Positions 1-7,583 of a DNA stretch of 62,028 bases are shown here, piece after piece. The stretch lies in contig JAFXBE010000100.1 of NCBI GenBank assembly GCA_017516765.1, positions 1-62,028 of the forward strand, given 5' to 3'. The stretch comes from Clostridia bacterium (GTDB lineage Bacteria; Bacillota; Clostridia; Christensenellales; Aristaeellaceae). Under the pieces are notes generated by a model, which made no database searches, was not told the origin of the DNA, and was given only the letters and a program-made list of their open reading frames with translations. The stretch's first letter is position 1. Every line of letters starts with the position of its first letter. The translations under genes and the position numbers were made by a program.

Positions 1-238
1 GCTCCATCTCATCAATCTGACCAAGGATGCGCTTGGCATAGCCAATGAATTCTTCGCCTTGGGCAGTCAGACGCATGCCTTTTTGTGTGCGGTCAAAGAT
101 GACAATCCCCAGATCAGTTTCCAATTCCTTGATGCTACGGCTTAGATTTGGTACGGCTACAAATAGCTTCTCAGAAGCTTTTCCCAACGAACCAGTACGA
201 GCCACTTCGTATGCATACTTCAAATGCAAGATATTCAT
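1..238 (-). CDS. LysR-family transcriptional regulator, N-terminal part (runs off the window)
   Basis: Read on the minus strand, the start at 238 begins MNILHLKYAYEVARTG and continues through a LysR-type winged helix-turn-helix (ASEKLFVAVPNLSRSIKELE, then FDRTQKGMRLTAQGEEF). About 79 residues are present; the effector-binding domain lies beyond base 1. The start is supported by AGGAGAGG about nine bases upstream. An ATG five bases earlier is out of frame and meets a stop at once. By family it is a DNA-binding regulator, often acting on a divergent or adjacent gene. The target cannot be told from here. The family call is firm. Confidence 0.85.
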   Translation of the reverse strand, partial: MNILHLKYAYEVARTGSLGKASEKLFVAVPNLSRSIKELETDLGIVIFDRTQKGMRLTAQGEEFIGYAKRILGQIDEME

Positions 239-396
239 AGCATATTCCTCTCCTTACGAATCCAAATCGATGTTTTTCGGTCCTGCGGTCTCCACTTCGT
301 CATCATTATACTGCATATTCAAACCAAAGCTCAATACGTTGGTTGACATTTCATGCACAAACTGATACGATCGAATCAAGGTTTATCCAAAAGGGA

Positions 397-659
397 ATGA
401 ACGCCATGTATATTAACTACGGTTACCTGAACAATTCCAAGCAGAAGAACGATATTTTAGCCGACTGGCAAACGGCGAGTCTCGTGCTACAATCTTCCTA
501 TCGCATACGCCAATTGATTATGTGATACGCACTGTATGCAAAGAAGTGGGAATTAGAAATCCAGATGAAAACTGGCATAAGCTATCAGAGAAAGCACCTG
601 ATGCATATAGTTTTATTCTTAATCTTATGGATGGCAATAATGAATGGGAGGATTATTAA
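397..659 (+). pseudogene. Frameshifted small gene of unknown family
   Basis: An open frame from 417 to the TAA at 657-659 encodes a protein-like C-terminus containing NGESRATIFLSHTPIDYV and NPDENWHKLSEKAPD. It has no start codon of its own because a stop lies just upstream at 414-416. The ATGs at 397 and 406 begin MNAMYINYG in a different frame, so one frameshift would join the two halves. The final TAA overlaps the ATG of the next gene (TAATG), which suggests the frame was once translated and coupled. A related short motif recurs near 1.99-2.03 kb. The function is unknown. It is AT-rich compared with the rest of the window. Confidence 0.4.
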
Positions 660-1282
660 TGAAGAAATGTTTATGCGCTGGAACTGTAATTATCCTTATT
701 ATCATCATCGTATATTGTTTTTCATCTTTTTGCATACAAAATATCTTTGATGAAATGTATTTTGGTACAGAAGATGTTTTCGGTGGGCATCTGACCACGG
801 CTTCATGGACGAATATGAAAGGAATGGCAAAAAACGGCGATGCCGTGAAGTATGCTGTACCGGGAGAGATTCGTATTGGTTTTAGTAAATCTACATTAGG
901 TGATGATGAGAGTTTTCAAATTATTTGGGAAACGGAGGAAAAACAACTGGTATTAATTTATTCTGTTGCTCTTTTAGAGTCCAACCATGTTGCAAGTGCT
1001 GTTTTGAATATTCATTATTCACCATATCAAAAAAGATTGGAGGTTTATCCGCTGCGTGTTGTCAGTTGTCAGAATATATATGGGGATACCTCCGAAGAAG
1101 CAACAGATGATTTTTTTGAGAAGTATGGATCCTCAGAAACAGCGTACTACGAACGTTTTGCAAATGTGTTTGAAACGGTACTGATAGAGAATTGGCGCAC
1201 AGGAAATCCTGATACATTATTCCTAGATACTCTTGGTGAATTTGAAATTGTGTATGTAGAAGACTTTTTGGAAAATGCTTAA
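659..1282 (+). CDS. Small membrane-anchored protein, possibly TipC-like immunity protein
   Basis: This is a 207-residue protein starting MKKCLCAG. It has one strongly hydrophobic N-terminal helix (about residues 6-28), then the sequence NIFDEMYFGTED and a soluble, acidic domain. The start at 659 is chosen over the upstream in-frame ATG at 644 because GGGAGGA at 645-651 gives normal spacing and because it overlaps the previous stop (TAATG). An N-terminal anchor followed by a NIFDEMY-like motif reminds me of TipC-type immunity proteins of LXG toxins. That is recollection of the family pattern, not a search result. No toxin gene is visible nearby. Base composition is AT-rich, fitting acquired DNA. 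Confidence 0.5.
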   Translation: MKKCLCAGTVIILIIIIVYCFSSFCIQNIFDEMYFGTEDVFGGHLTTASWTNMKGMAKNGDAVKYAVPGEIRIGFSKSTLGDDESFQIIWETEEKQLVLIYSVALLESNHVASAVLNIHYSPYQKRLEVYPLRVVSCQNIYGDTSEEATDDFFEKYGSSETAYYERFANVFETVLIENWRTGNPDTLFLDTLGEFEIVYVEDFLENA

Positions 1283-1323
1283 TGGCGAAAACATAAAAAT
1301 AATTGTGCCTATAGGAGAGTAAT

Positions 1324-1692
1324 ATGATTGTTCAGGCTGAAGTTATAAATATTGATGACGAAATACTTACCTTGAAACTAAATGGAATCTTTCTTGAAGG
1401 CTTTTCAAACGTCGGTACGACCTCTGAAATAGGGGCAATTATCTCTGTGGAAATAATACTTTGGGGAGATATTGATATGGAACCAGCACCAGTTTATCAT
1501 CCAAGGCTTGAAAAGGCAGGAAGAGGATTGGCCTACTACATTTGGGGAAAACTTGATGTGGATAACAAAATTTTGTCATCTGTTCTTGATTTTGAGATGG
1601 ATGATGATACTTTAGCACGTTTTAGCTATTTAGATCAAAAATCTGTTCGACTTAGTATAGAAAGATTTGACTTATGCATTCTTGAGGAATAG
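1324..1692 (+). CDS. Hypothetical protein, 122 residues
   Basis: The gene begins MIVQAEVINIDDE after a good ribosome site (AGGAGAG, 1313-1319). It encodes a soluble, acidic, beta-rich looking protein with no signal peptide or membrane segment. I do not recognise the family. It lies 41 bases downstream of the membrane-anchored immunity-like gene, on the same strand and with the same AT-rich composition, so the two may be one transcript. A polymorphic-toxin immunity or orphan accessory role is a guess from size and context only. Confidence 0.55.
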   Translation: MIVQAEVINIDDEILTLKLNGIFLEGFSNVGTTSEIGAIISVEIILWGDIDMEPAPVYHPRLEKAGRGLAYYIWGKLDVDNKILSSVLDFEMDDDTLARFSYLDQKSVRLSIERFDLCILEE

Positions 1693-1773
1693 AATATTGA
1701 TAGTTTTTGGTAATTATTGTGTAACAAATGCCCGCAATAATTGTGAGAAAATTGCCGAAGCGTTCTTTATGTA

Positions 1774-2032
1774 ATGGAAGGTGAAAATAACAGGATGCTG
1801 CTTAAGTTTGAAACAGTAAATACAGTTGCAAACTTAACTTTTGGAAAAGTGATGGCTTGTTATAGAGACATCTACAGTTTCTCCGAATGCTATGAAGGGT
1901 TTATGCACTTCCTTTCTCAATTCCAGTGCAATATGTATTCTAATGAAATGGAACGCTATCATATGTGAAAAACCGGGGATGAAAGATCCTTATCAAGATT
2001 GGCGAAAACGATCAGAGATGGCGCCTGATTGA
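1774..2032 (+). pseudogene. Decayed small gene(s), relative of the fragment at 0.4-0.66 kb
   Basis: No convincing intact gene covers this stretch. A 64-codon frame starting at 1774 ends at 1968. An overlapping frame ending in TGA at 2030-2032 carries DPYQDWRKRSEMAPD. That matches NPDENWHKLSEKAPD of the fragment at 417-659 in spacing and in its W, K, S, E and A-P-D positions. A third frame from about 1985 reads through IGENDQRWRLIDIVPYEAI. The picture is of overlapping remnants rather than a working gene. Confidence 0.35.
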
Positions 2033-2079
2033 TATTGTTCCATACGAAGCCATCACCAAGGCAGATAAACGTCCCAAAG

Positions 2080-2109
2080 GCGTACAGCGCTTATGGCTGT
2101 ACGCTTTTT
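2080..2109 (+). terminator. Rho-independent terminator
   Basis: A perfect nine-base-pair stem, GCGTACAGC (2080-2088) with GCTGTACGC (2096-2104), has a seven-base loop and is followed by TTTTT (2105-2109). It closes the AT-rich small-gene region. Confidence 0.75.
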
Positions 2110-2331
2110 CCGTTTCTTGCACTGCTGCCTGCAAAGACTGGTCATGCTGCCGTAGGCGGTACACTCGTTAGGTGGAATTGGGGTCAGGGGTGTACAAACA
2201 CCTGTGTCCGTTTGTCTAATGATGGAGGAGGTGAAACGGATGCAAATGCACAAAGGCTGCTGCGCTGCGTTGCAGGTTGCAACGTAAACAAAATCGGGCA
2301 TCGCAGGGCATACAAGATTTTACAATGGTAA

Positions 2332-2770
2332 AGCGGTCGCGTTGAGGGCGGTTGTGCTATACTGTGTTTGACCTTTCATTGCGAAGCGCTCATTCAGAAA
2401 GATCTTGCCGCGGAAGACTTTCATGATCAATGGTGCATGCCCGAGAGTGGTCATATCAAACCCAATGGCTACTACATGGACGAACAAATGGGTTTCAGTT
2501 TGTCGGAACTGAAGGATGTTGAAGGCCCGTTCGAACTGGTGCTCCGTTATTTCTGTAATCCGTTTCCGGGCGAGAAGAGGAATCGTATCATCCACGAGAT
2601 AACGATCAATTTTTCGGATTATCTGAAGTATGAGGCTCGTAGCAAGGGTTTGCTCATTACGCGGACTCCCGCTCATGCAGTAAAGGGTCTTCCGGAGATA
2701 CCAGAGGGTCGTTCCGGCGGCGCGGATCATAGGGGAACTTCCACGCCGATAATACTTGCGGAAAGGACGA
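2332..2770 (+). pseudogene. Probable gene remnant without a start
   Basis: A frame open from 2332 encodes protein-like sequence such as MDEQMGFSLSELKDVEGPFE and HEITINFSDYLKY. It has no good start codon or ribosome site and runs out of frame into the next gene. The style (a predicted beta-sandwich segment with PFELVLRYFCNP) resembles the tails of the secreted or anti-sigma-associated proteins in Clostridia, but I cannot name the family. The opposite strand also has a long open frame here, which reads as low-complexity shadow. I treat this as a 5'-truncated remnant. Confidence 0.3.
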
Positions 2771-3859
2771 ATGAGGGTGAAACGTTTTCTCTTGATCGTA
2801 TTATGCAGTTGTGTGCTTCTTGCGCTGAACGCAGCCCTGGGGGAGTGCTGCACGCCGGGGCGGGAAAGCTGCGGTAAGGAAAACTGTTTCTGGGAAACCT
2901 CCATGGACATCACCGATGAAGAGACCATATGGAATATGCTTGTGCAGCCCATGACGGTCGTCAGGGGAGATCCTCGCTCTCAAGTGCCGGTATACGAAAA
3001 ACCGGACAAGGAATCGAAGCGCATCGGTGAGGTGACCAGCGATTCTCAGGGCATCCATGTGATCGAAACGCTGGATGACGGCTGGGCGAAGATCGAGTGC
3101 TATTCCAGCTCGTTCAAAGGAAGCAAAGTTGAAGTCTACAATCAGCTGGTCACCGGCTATCTCCCCAGCGATCTTCTTGAAGAACGCAAGGTAAAGACGG
3201 CATATGGGCTGGTCGTGGACAAGTTTACCCAGCGACTGTATCTGTTCCACGAAGGAAAGTTGCTGGATACCCTGCTGGTTTCCACAGGCTTGGCGGATGA
3301 AGAGCACCCGTGGAACGAGACCCGGTCAGGGGAATATGTGTTAAACAGCCGTTCCGGCGCTTTCCCCTCCGAGAAGCTGATCTGTAACTACGGCATCCGC
3401 TATAACGATGGCGATCTGATCCATGAGGTGCCCCATATCCCAACCTCATCCGGGAAGAATTATACAACCACCGAGCCCAAGCTGGGCAGCAGGGCAAGCC
3501 ATGGCTGTATACGCGTACAGCGGAAACGAACGCCGCAGGGCATCAATATGCGCTGGCTGTGGGATGCGTTGAGGGGGCAGATGGGAACCCGTATCGTTAT
3601 CTGGGAGGACTGGCAGGGCAGGCAGCTCCCGATCCCCGATGACGGGATTGTACTTTACTATAATGCGGACGGTGGGCAAAACTATCACTGCGCCGCAAAG
3701 TGCTATGGCGTAAGGGATGAGTACCTGCCGATGTCGCAATTCACCTATGGCGATCTGGAGGAGCCCCTCTATTCGCAGTTGGGGGCATGTCCGTATTGCA
3801 ACCCGCCGTTGCGGATAACAGAAATCCAAACCATCAATGAAGCTTATGCTGGGGATTGA
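2771..3859 (+). CDS. Secreted L,D-transpeptidase (YkuD domain) with SH3-like domain
   Basis: This 362-residue protein has an N-terminal signal-type helix (MRVKRFLLIVLCSCVLLAL), a bacterial SH3-like region at about residues 65-135 (PVYEKPDKESKRIGEV...GWAKIE), and a YkuD catalytic domain from about 145 (YGLVVDKFTQRLYLFHEGK). The active-site signature SHGCIRV sits near residue 244, with the cysteine as nucleophile. The family makes 3-3 peptidoglycan cross-links or attaches proteins to the wall, outside the membrane. The ATG at 2771 with GGAAAGGA just upstream is preferred to the in-frame TTG at 2756. A cysteine-rich tail (GACPYCNPPL) after the catalytic domain is unusual. It stands alone and is followed by a terminator. 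Confidence 0.88.
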   Translation: MRVKRFLLIVLCSCVLLALNAALGECCTPGRESCGKENCFWETSMDITDEETIWNMLVQPMTVVRGDPRSQVPVYEKPDKESKRIGEVTSDSQGIHVIETLDDGWAKIECYSSSFKGSKVEVYNQLVTGYLPSDLLEERKVKTAYGLVVDKFTQRLYLFHEGKLLDTLLVSTGLADEEHPWNETRSGEYVLNSRSGAFPSEKLICNYGIRYNDGDLIHEVPHIPTSSGKNYTTTEPKLGSRASHGCIRVQRKRTPQGINMRWLWDALRGQMGTRIVIWEDWQGRQLPIPDDGIVLYYNADGGQNYHCAAKCYGVRDEYLPMSQFTYGDLEEPLYSQLGACPYCNPPLRITEIQTINEAYAGD

Positions 3860-3950
3860 ACCTGTGGAAGCCGGAAGATGTACTGCTGTGATGCTGCCCC
3901 TACACGCTTCGGTTCGGCAGGCGCAGAGCTTCGGACGGAGATAACAGGAA

Positions 3951-3980
3951 TACCGGAATCGTTGAGATTCCGGTATTTTG
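3951..3980 (+). terminator. Rho-independent terminator of the L,D-transpeptidase gene
   Basis: The ten-base arms TACCGGAATC (3951-3960) and GATTCCGGTA (3966-3975) flank a five-base loop and are followed by TTTT. Confidence 0.75.
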
Positions 3981-4127
3981 TTACCAACCTGTCCCCAAAA
4001 TTTTTTCTTTGCGTGCACATTTCCACCTTTTCTCCGCTAATGTTTATGAGGTTGCACGGAATGCATCCGGTATCTGTTCCGCCGTAGGCTGCGCACTTCC
4101 CCAAAACCGTCCAAGGAGGGATGATCC

Positions 4128-5387
4128 ATGAAAAGAAACTGCCTGTACACCCTGCTTTGCTGTTTGCTCTGCCTGTGGGTTCTGCCTGCGGCGGCGCAGG
4201 AGACAGATCTTCCCGCAGTATACATCACCTGCGAAGCCGATGCGGTTCTCACTACGGAAAACGCTGTGCCGGCACAGGTCACCCTTGCATATCCGGAGGG
4301 GGAGACGACCTTTGCTGCCGCCCTGCGTCTGAACGACCCTGCTTCCGATGCGGCGGAAGGCTCGCTGCCGCAGAAAAGCCTGCGCATCGATGGGGAAGAA
4401 TACCGATTTATTCTCTATAACGACGGCAACGACGCCATCGGCACCAAACTGATGAACGCGGTCTGCTGCCGGTTGATCGGGCAAAGTCCGGTTGCATCTC
4501 CCGTGCGCGCGCAGGAGCCTGTAAATGTGTATCTGAACGGGGAATATTGGGGGCTGTATACCAAACGGGAGATGATCGAAGATGCCGTTGCCCGCTTCGA
4601 AAACCTGCCGGATACCACACAATTGAGTGTTGCCAAGTTTGATGGTCAGCCGGTTTTGGGCGATGCATCGGGTGTGGCGGCGCTTTATGGGAAAAGCCAG
4701 ACGCTGGATCTGTCCCTTGCGGAGGGACAGCACACTCTGAGCGAACTTCTGGATACCGACAGCTTTCTTGACTGGATGGCGGTAAACACCTATTTGGGCA
4801 ATGCCAATCTGCACGGCGAGCTGTACTTGTATCGTGTGGGCGAAGGTCCATGGAAGTGCGCTACGGGCGATTTTGCGCATGCCCTTGCCGGCGCAAGCGA
4901 CAATTCCATCGCTCGGTTGGTCAAGAATGAAAACACCCGGTTTTCCTGGGGCAAAGCAGCCGAGCTGGCAGATCGGATGCTGCAGCAGCCGGTGTACCGG
5001 GATGGGTTTCTTGCCAGAATGGGTGCGCTGTATCAGGCGTTGTCTGTGGATGTGATGCAGGCGGCAGTGGATGCGGAAGAACGGAGGATCGCTGCCGCCA
5101 TGCCTGCCCACATGGAACGCTGGGCAGAGGATTTTGCCGAGGTGATGGGCAGGGAGTACGTATATCCTGCCGCCAATGCGGAGGAAGCGCTGCTGTTCAG
5201 ACAATATCGGGTGTACCGCCTGCGGGATAAAACGCTGGTGCGCCGCCCGTGGTATGTATACGATACGGTACAGAACGCCCTTGGCGTATCGGACGAGGAT
5301 ATGGTGCGCTTCTTCGGCGGCGAAAAACCCGAACTGCCCGAAGTGCCCGGCGATTCGTGGATGGATTTTCAGTCTGCGAACCAATAA
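4128..5387 (+). CDS. Secreted CotH-like kinase family protein
   Basis: This 419-residue protein has a cleavable signal peptide (about 1-23, ending PAAAQ). The segment NVYLNGEYWGLYTKREMIED is the hallmark of CotH-family kinases, in which Lys and Glu hold nucleotide. Further on, DTDSFLDWMAVNTYLGNAN and a divergent GDFAHAL correspond to the catalytic loop and the metal-binding region, where most relatives read DFD. CotH proteins phosphorylate spore-coat or wall proteins. Here the substrate is unknown and the altered metal-site motif makes activity uncertain. AAGGAGG at 4112-4118 supports the ATG at 4128. Only 66 bases separate it from the ECF sigma gene, so it may be the first gene of that operon. 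Confidence 0.78.
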   Translation: MKRNCLYTLLCCLLCLWVLPAAAQETDLPAVYITCEADAVLTTENAVPAQVTLAYPEGETTFAAALRLNDPASDAAEGSLPQKSLRIDGEEYRFILYNDGNDAIGTKLMNAVCCRLIGQSPVASPVRAQEPVNVYLNGEYWGLYTKREMIEDAVARFENLPDTTQLSVAKFDGQPVLGDASGVAALYGKSQTLDLSLAEGQHTLSELLDTDSFLDWMAVNTYLGNANLHGELYLYRVGEGPWKCATGDFAHALAGASDNSIARLVKNENTRFSWGKAAELADRMLQQPVYRDGFLARMGALYQALSVDVMQAAVDAEERRIAAAMPAHMERWAEDFAEVMGREYVYPAANAEEALLFRQYRVYRLRDKTLVRRPWYVYDTVQNALGVSDEDMVRFFGGEKPELPEVPGDSWMDFQSANQ

Positions 5388-5453
5388 GGCACGCTGCCAG
5401 ACCCGGAATACAGTTGCTTCGGGTAGGATGTTGCAGCAGAAAGCAGGTCATGT

Positions 5454-6005
5454 ATGAAGAGATTGACGGAAGAGCAGGAGGCATTTCTGAACCGGCTGCC
5501 GGATGTATACGGCGCGCCCCTGACCAAGTATGCCTATCGTTTCTTCGGCTACAAGCCGCATATGCTGCCTGTTGTTGAGGATGCCGTGCAGGAAACCTTC
5601 ATCAAGGCTGTCCGCAGTGTTGATGTGCTGATGAAGCACCCCAATCCCCACGGCTGGATGATCGCTTCGCTCAAGTACATCCTGCTGGATAAGAGCCGGG
5701 AGCTGAATCGCCGCAGGGAAGACCTGTATGGGGAGGAAACGGAGATCCCGGCCTTTGCCGGGCTGGCGGCAGCCGTTGCGCCGGAAATATGGCAGAGCGG
5801 CATCACGCTGCCGCAGGTGGTGGAGCAGGCTGCCGATGTGTTGAGTAAAGAAGAAATGCAGACGTTTGCGGATCATTATCTGCTCGGCTTAACCATGGGA
5901 GAAACCGCTGCGCAGGAAGGTGTGTCGCAGGCTACCGTCCGCGGGCGGCTGAACCGCATTCGCAAGAAACTGAGAAAAACGTTTTGCCGTCAGGAGGTGC
6001 TGTAA
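5454..6005 (+). CDS. ECF-type RNA polymerase sigma factor
   Basis: This 183-residue protein has the two-domain layout of ECF sigma factors. Region 2 is near residues 18-80 (VEDAVQETFIKAVRSVDVL, HGWMIASLKYILLDKSREL). Region 4 is near 125-178 (FADHYLLGLTMGETAAQEGVS, RGRLNRIRKKL) with a helix-turn-helix. It directs RNA polymerase to a small regulon in response to a signal passed by its partner anti-sigma factor. The stop codon overlaps the start of the next gene (TAATG at 6003-6007), a typical sigma/anti-sigma coupling. The ribosome site is weak (GCAGG). The upstream CotH gene may be part of the same transcript. Confidence 0.88.
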   Translation: MKRLTEEQEAFLNRLPDVYGAPLTKYAYRFFGYKPHMLPVVEDAVQETFIKAVRSVDVLMKHPNPHGWMIASLKYILLDKSRELNRRREDLYGEETEIPAFAGLAAAVAPEIWQSGITLPQVVEQAADVLSKEEMQTFADHYLLGLTMGETAAQEGVSQATVRGRLNRIRKKLRKTFCRQEVL

Positions 6006-6808
6006 TGAGCATGGAACAGATCCATCAGCTGCGGGAGACGGTGCAGGCGGGTCAGCTCTCCGGCACCGATGCCCAAAAACAGTTGGCTGCCGCCATCGAA
6101 ACCGAGTACGGCAAAGCGGATGCGGATATGGCGTATATCAACGCCTGCGAGGATCTGCTGCTGGCGTTGGGTTCGGCAGGCGATGCGCCGCTTTTTCCCA
6201 GCACGGAACAATACGCCGCACAGATGCAGGACTATATGCATTCCCGGCAGCCTGCGCCCGCCCGTGCGGGTGCAGCGTGGCGGTATGCCGCCGCAGCGGC
6301 GGCAATGCTTGTGCTGGTGTTGGGCGCATGGCTTTTCATCCGCCCCGGCGATGATCCCGCAGAAGCCCGCCGGACTTCCGAAGCCCGGCCCGCAGATGTG
6401 CAAACCATTCGGCAAAGCATCGCCGATCATGATGAGAACAGCGAATTTGCAACCGACGATCTCAACGAAGTGATCGCCTTTCTTGGCTTCGTCCCCAAGC
6501 TACCGGAACTGCCGGAGCTGGATATCACCTCCACCGGCTACAGGGTGCAGGTGGCGCAGGATCGGATCCTGCTGACTGCATGCCATGGGATTGGCGATGC
6601 GGCGCAGAATGTGCAGCTGCAATATACCATCCAATACTGCGCCGATGCCGATGTCGCCTATATGCTCTACGAGCAGGAGGATAACGGCGACATCAGCATC
6701 ATTCATGGCAAAGTGGTCTATCTGGCCCCGCAGGCAGACCGCACGACCTATACATGGTTTGAAGGGGCTACCGTTTACCGGCTGGTGTGGGATCATGCCA
6801 TTGCGTAA
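6005..6808 (+). CDS. Putative membrane anti-sigma factor of the upstream ECF sigma
   Basis: This 267-residue protein has a cytoplasmic N-terminal part of about 95 residues (MSMEQIHQLRETVQAG...), one transmembrane helix near residues 98-116 (AAAAAAMLVLVLGAWLFI), and an extracellular domain of about 150 residues. That topology plus overlap with a sigma gene is the standard anti-sigma arrangement. I see no zinc-binding HxxxCxxC motif in the N-terminus, so it would be a non-ZAS type. The ATG at 6005 has AGGAGG at 5991-5996. The extracellular part is presumably the sensor, with unknown ligand. Confidence 0.65.
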   Translation: MSMEQIHQLRETVQAGQLSGTDAQKQLAAAIETEYGKADADMAYINACEDLLLALGSAGDAPLFPSTEQYAAQMQDYMHSRQPAPARAGAAWRYAAAAAAMLVLVLGAWLFIRPGDDPAEARRTSEARPADVQTIRQSIADHDENSEFATDDLNEVIAFLGFVPKLPELPELDITSTGYRVQVAQDRILLTACHGIGDAAQNVQLQYTIQYCADADVAYMLYEQEDNGDISIIHGKVVYLAPQADRTTYTWFEGATVYRLVWDHAIA

Positions 6809-6897
6809 CGTGCAGGGCAAAGGCTGGGAAATGTCCGATCGCTGATCCCACGGAATGTCCGCTCCGCTTTCCGCACCCAACACCCACCCGAAAAACA

Positions 6898-6949
6898 GAA
6901 AACCGACCCGCCGCACAATGCCGGGCATCGTGCGGATGGGTCGGTTTTC
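6898..6949. terminator. Bidirectional terminator between convergent genes
   Basis: A long hairpin has outer arms GAAAACCGACCC (6898-6909) and GGGTCGGTTTTC (6938-6949), plus an inner pairing of CCGCAC with GTGCGG. T-rich ends on both strands suit the convergent anti-sigma and DUF1349 genes. Confidence 0.75.
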
Positions 6950-6956
6950 GTTTGCA

Positions 6957-7565
6957 TCATTCTTCGTCCGGGGGCTGCCCGTCGTGGGCAGCCCATTTGC
7001 ATTCGGTCAGCTCCATCTGGCTGAAGCTTGCTTTGAAGGAACCTTCCTCCGGGCTGCAGGCATAGATGCCGAAGGCAACCTCCTTCTCTGCGGCAAACAG
7101 ATGGCAGATGCGCATCTGCTTGTAATGCACGCCGTCTTCGGAATTCTCTATGCAGAAATCCTGCCCCCGGCGGCTGAGCCGGAACCACATGGTTTTGACA
7201 GAGGCATCCACATCCACGCTGGCCCAGTCGGAATAACCGTTGTTGGTTACCACGCTGCCCAGCCGGGCGATGCGCTCGTTCTCGTACTCTACCGAGGCTT
7301 TGAGCCAGTTGTCGCTGTTCAGGTAGAGGATCACGCCGCTCTGGTCAAAACGTGTTTGGCTGTCGAAATCTGTCCGGAAGGAAAAGGAGAAGTATTCCTC
7401 CCCGCAGGTCAGTTGCAATGCCGGTGCGTTGTCGTTGCGGAAGTGGTAGTAGGTGCGCTGCCACAGGTCGGTGTGGGGCTCGGTGATGATCTCCACCCGG
7501 TCTTCGGCAATCGTGTACTCCCGGGGCGGGCGGGTCCATTGCATTTCGGAACGGTTGATCTTCAT
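6957..7565 (-). CDS. DUF1349 family protein (concanavalin-like fold, YesU-type)
   Basis: This 202-residue cytoplasmic protein is built around a beta-sandwich typical of DUF1349: TRPPREYTIAEDRVEIITEP at the start, FDQSGVILYLNSDNWLKASVEYEN in the middle, WFRLSRRGQDFCIENSEDG, then a YACSPEEGSF stretch near the end. DUF1349 proteins have a lectin-like fold and usually sit beside glycoside hydrolases; their biochemical role is not settled. It begins 18 bases after the alpha-galactosidase stop on the same strand, with GGAGG upstream, so it is almost certainly co-transcribed and probably works on the same sugars. Confidence 0.82.
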   Translation of the reverse strand: MKINRSEMQWTRPPREYTIAEDRVEIITEPHTDLWQRTYYHFRNDNAPALQLTCGEEYFSFSFRTDFDSQTRFDQSGVILYLNSDNWLKASVEYENERIARLGSVVTNNGYSDWASVDVDASVKTMWFRLSRRGQDFCIENSEDGVHYKQMRICHLFAAEKEVAFGIYACSPEEGSFKASFSQMELTECKWAAHDGQPPDEE

Positions 7566-7583
7566 AGCATTGCCTCCGTGGGA

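Noticed and set aside
2320..2952. 210-codon minus-strand frame overlapping the L,D-transpeptidase start
   Set aside because: No ribosome site, overlaps a confident gene, and reads as non-protein-like sequence. The plus-strand remnant is more plausible.
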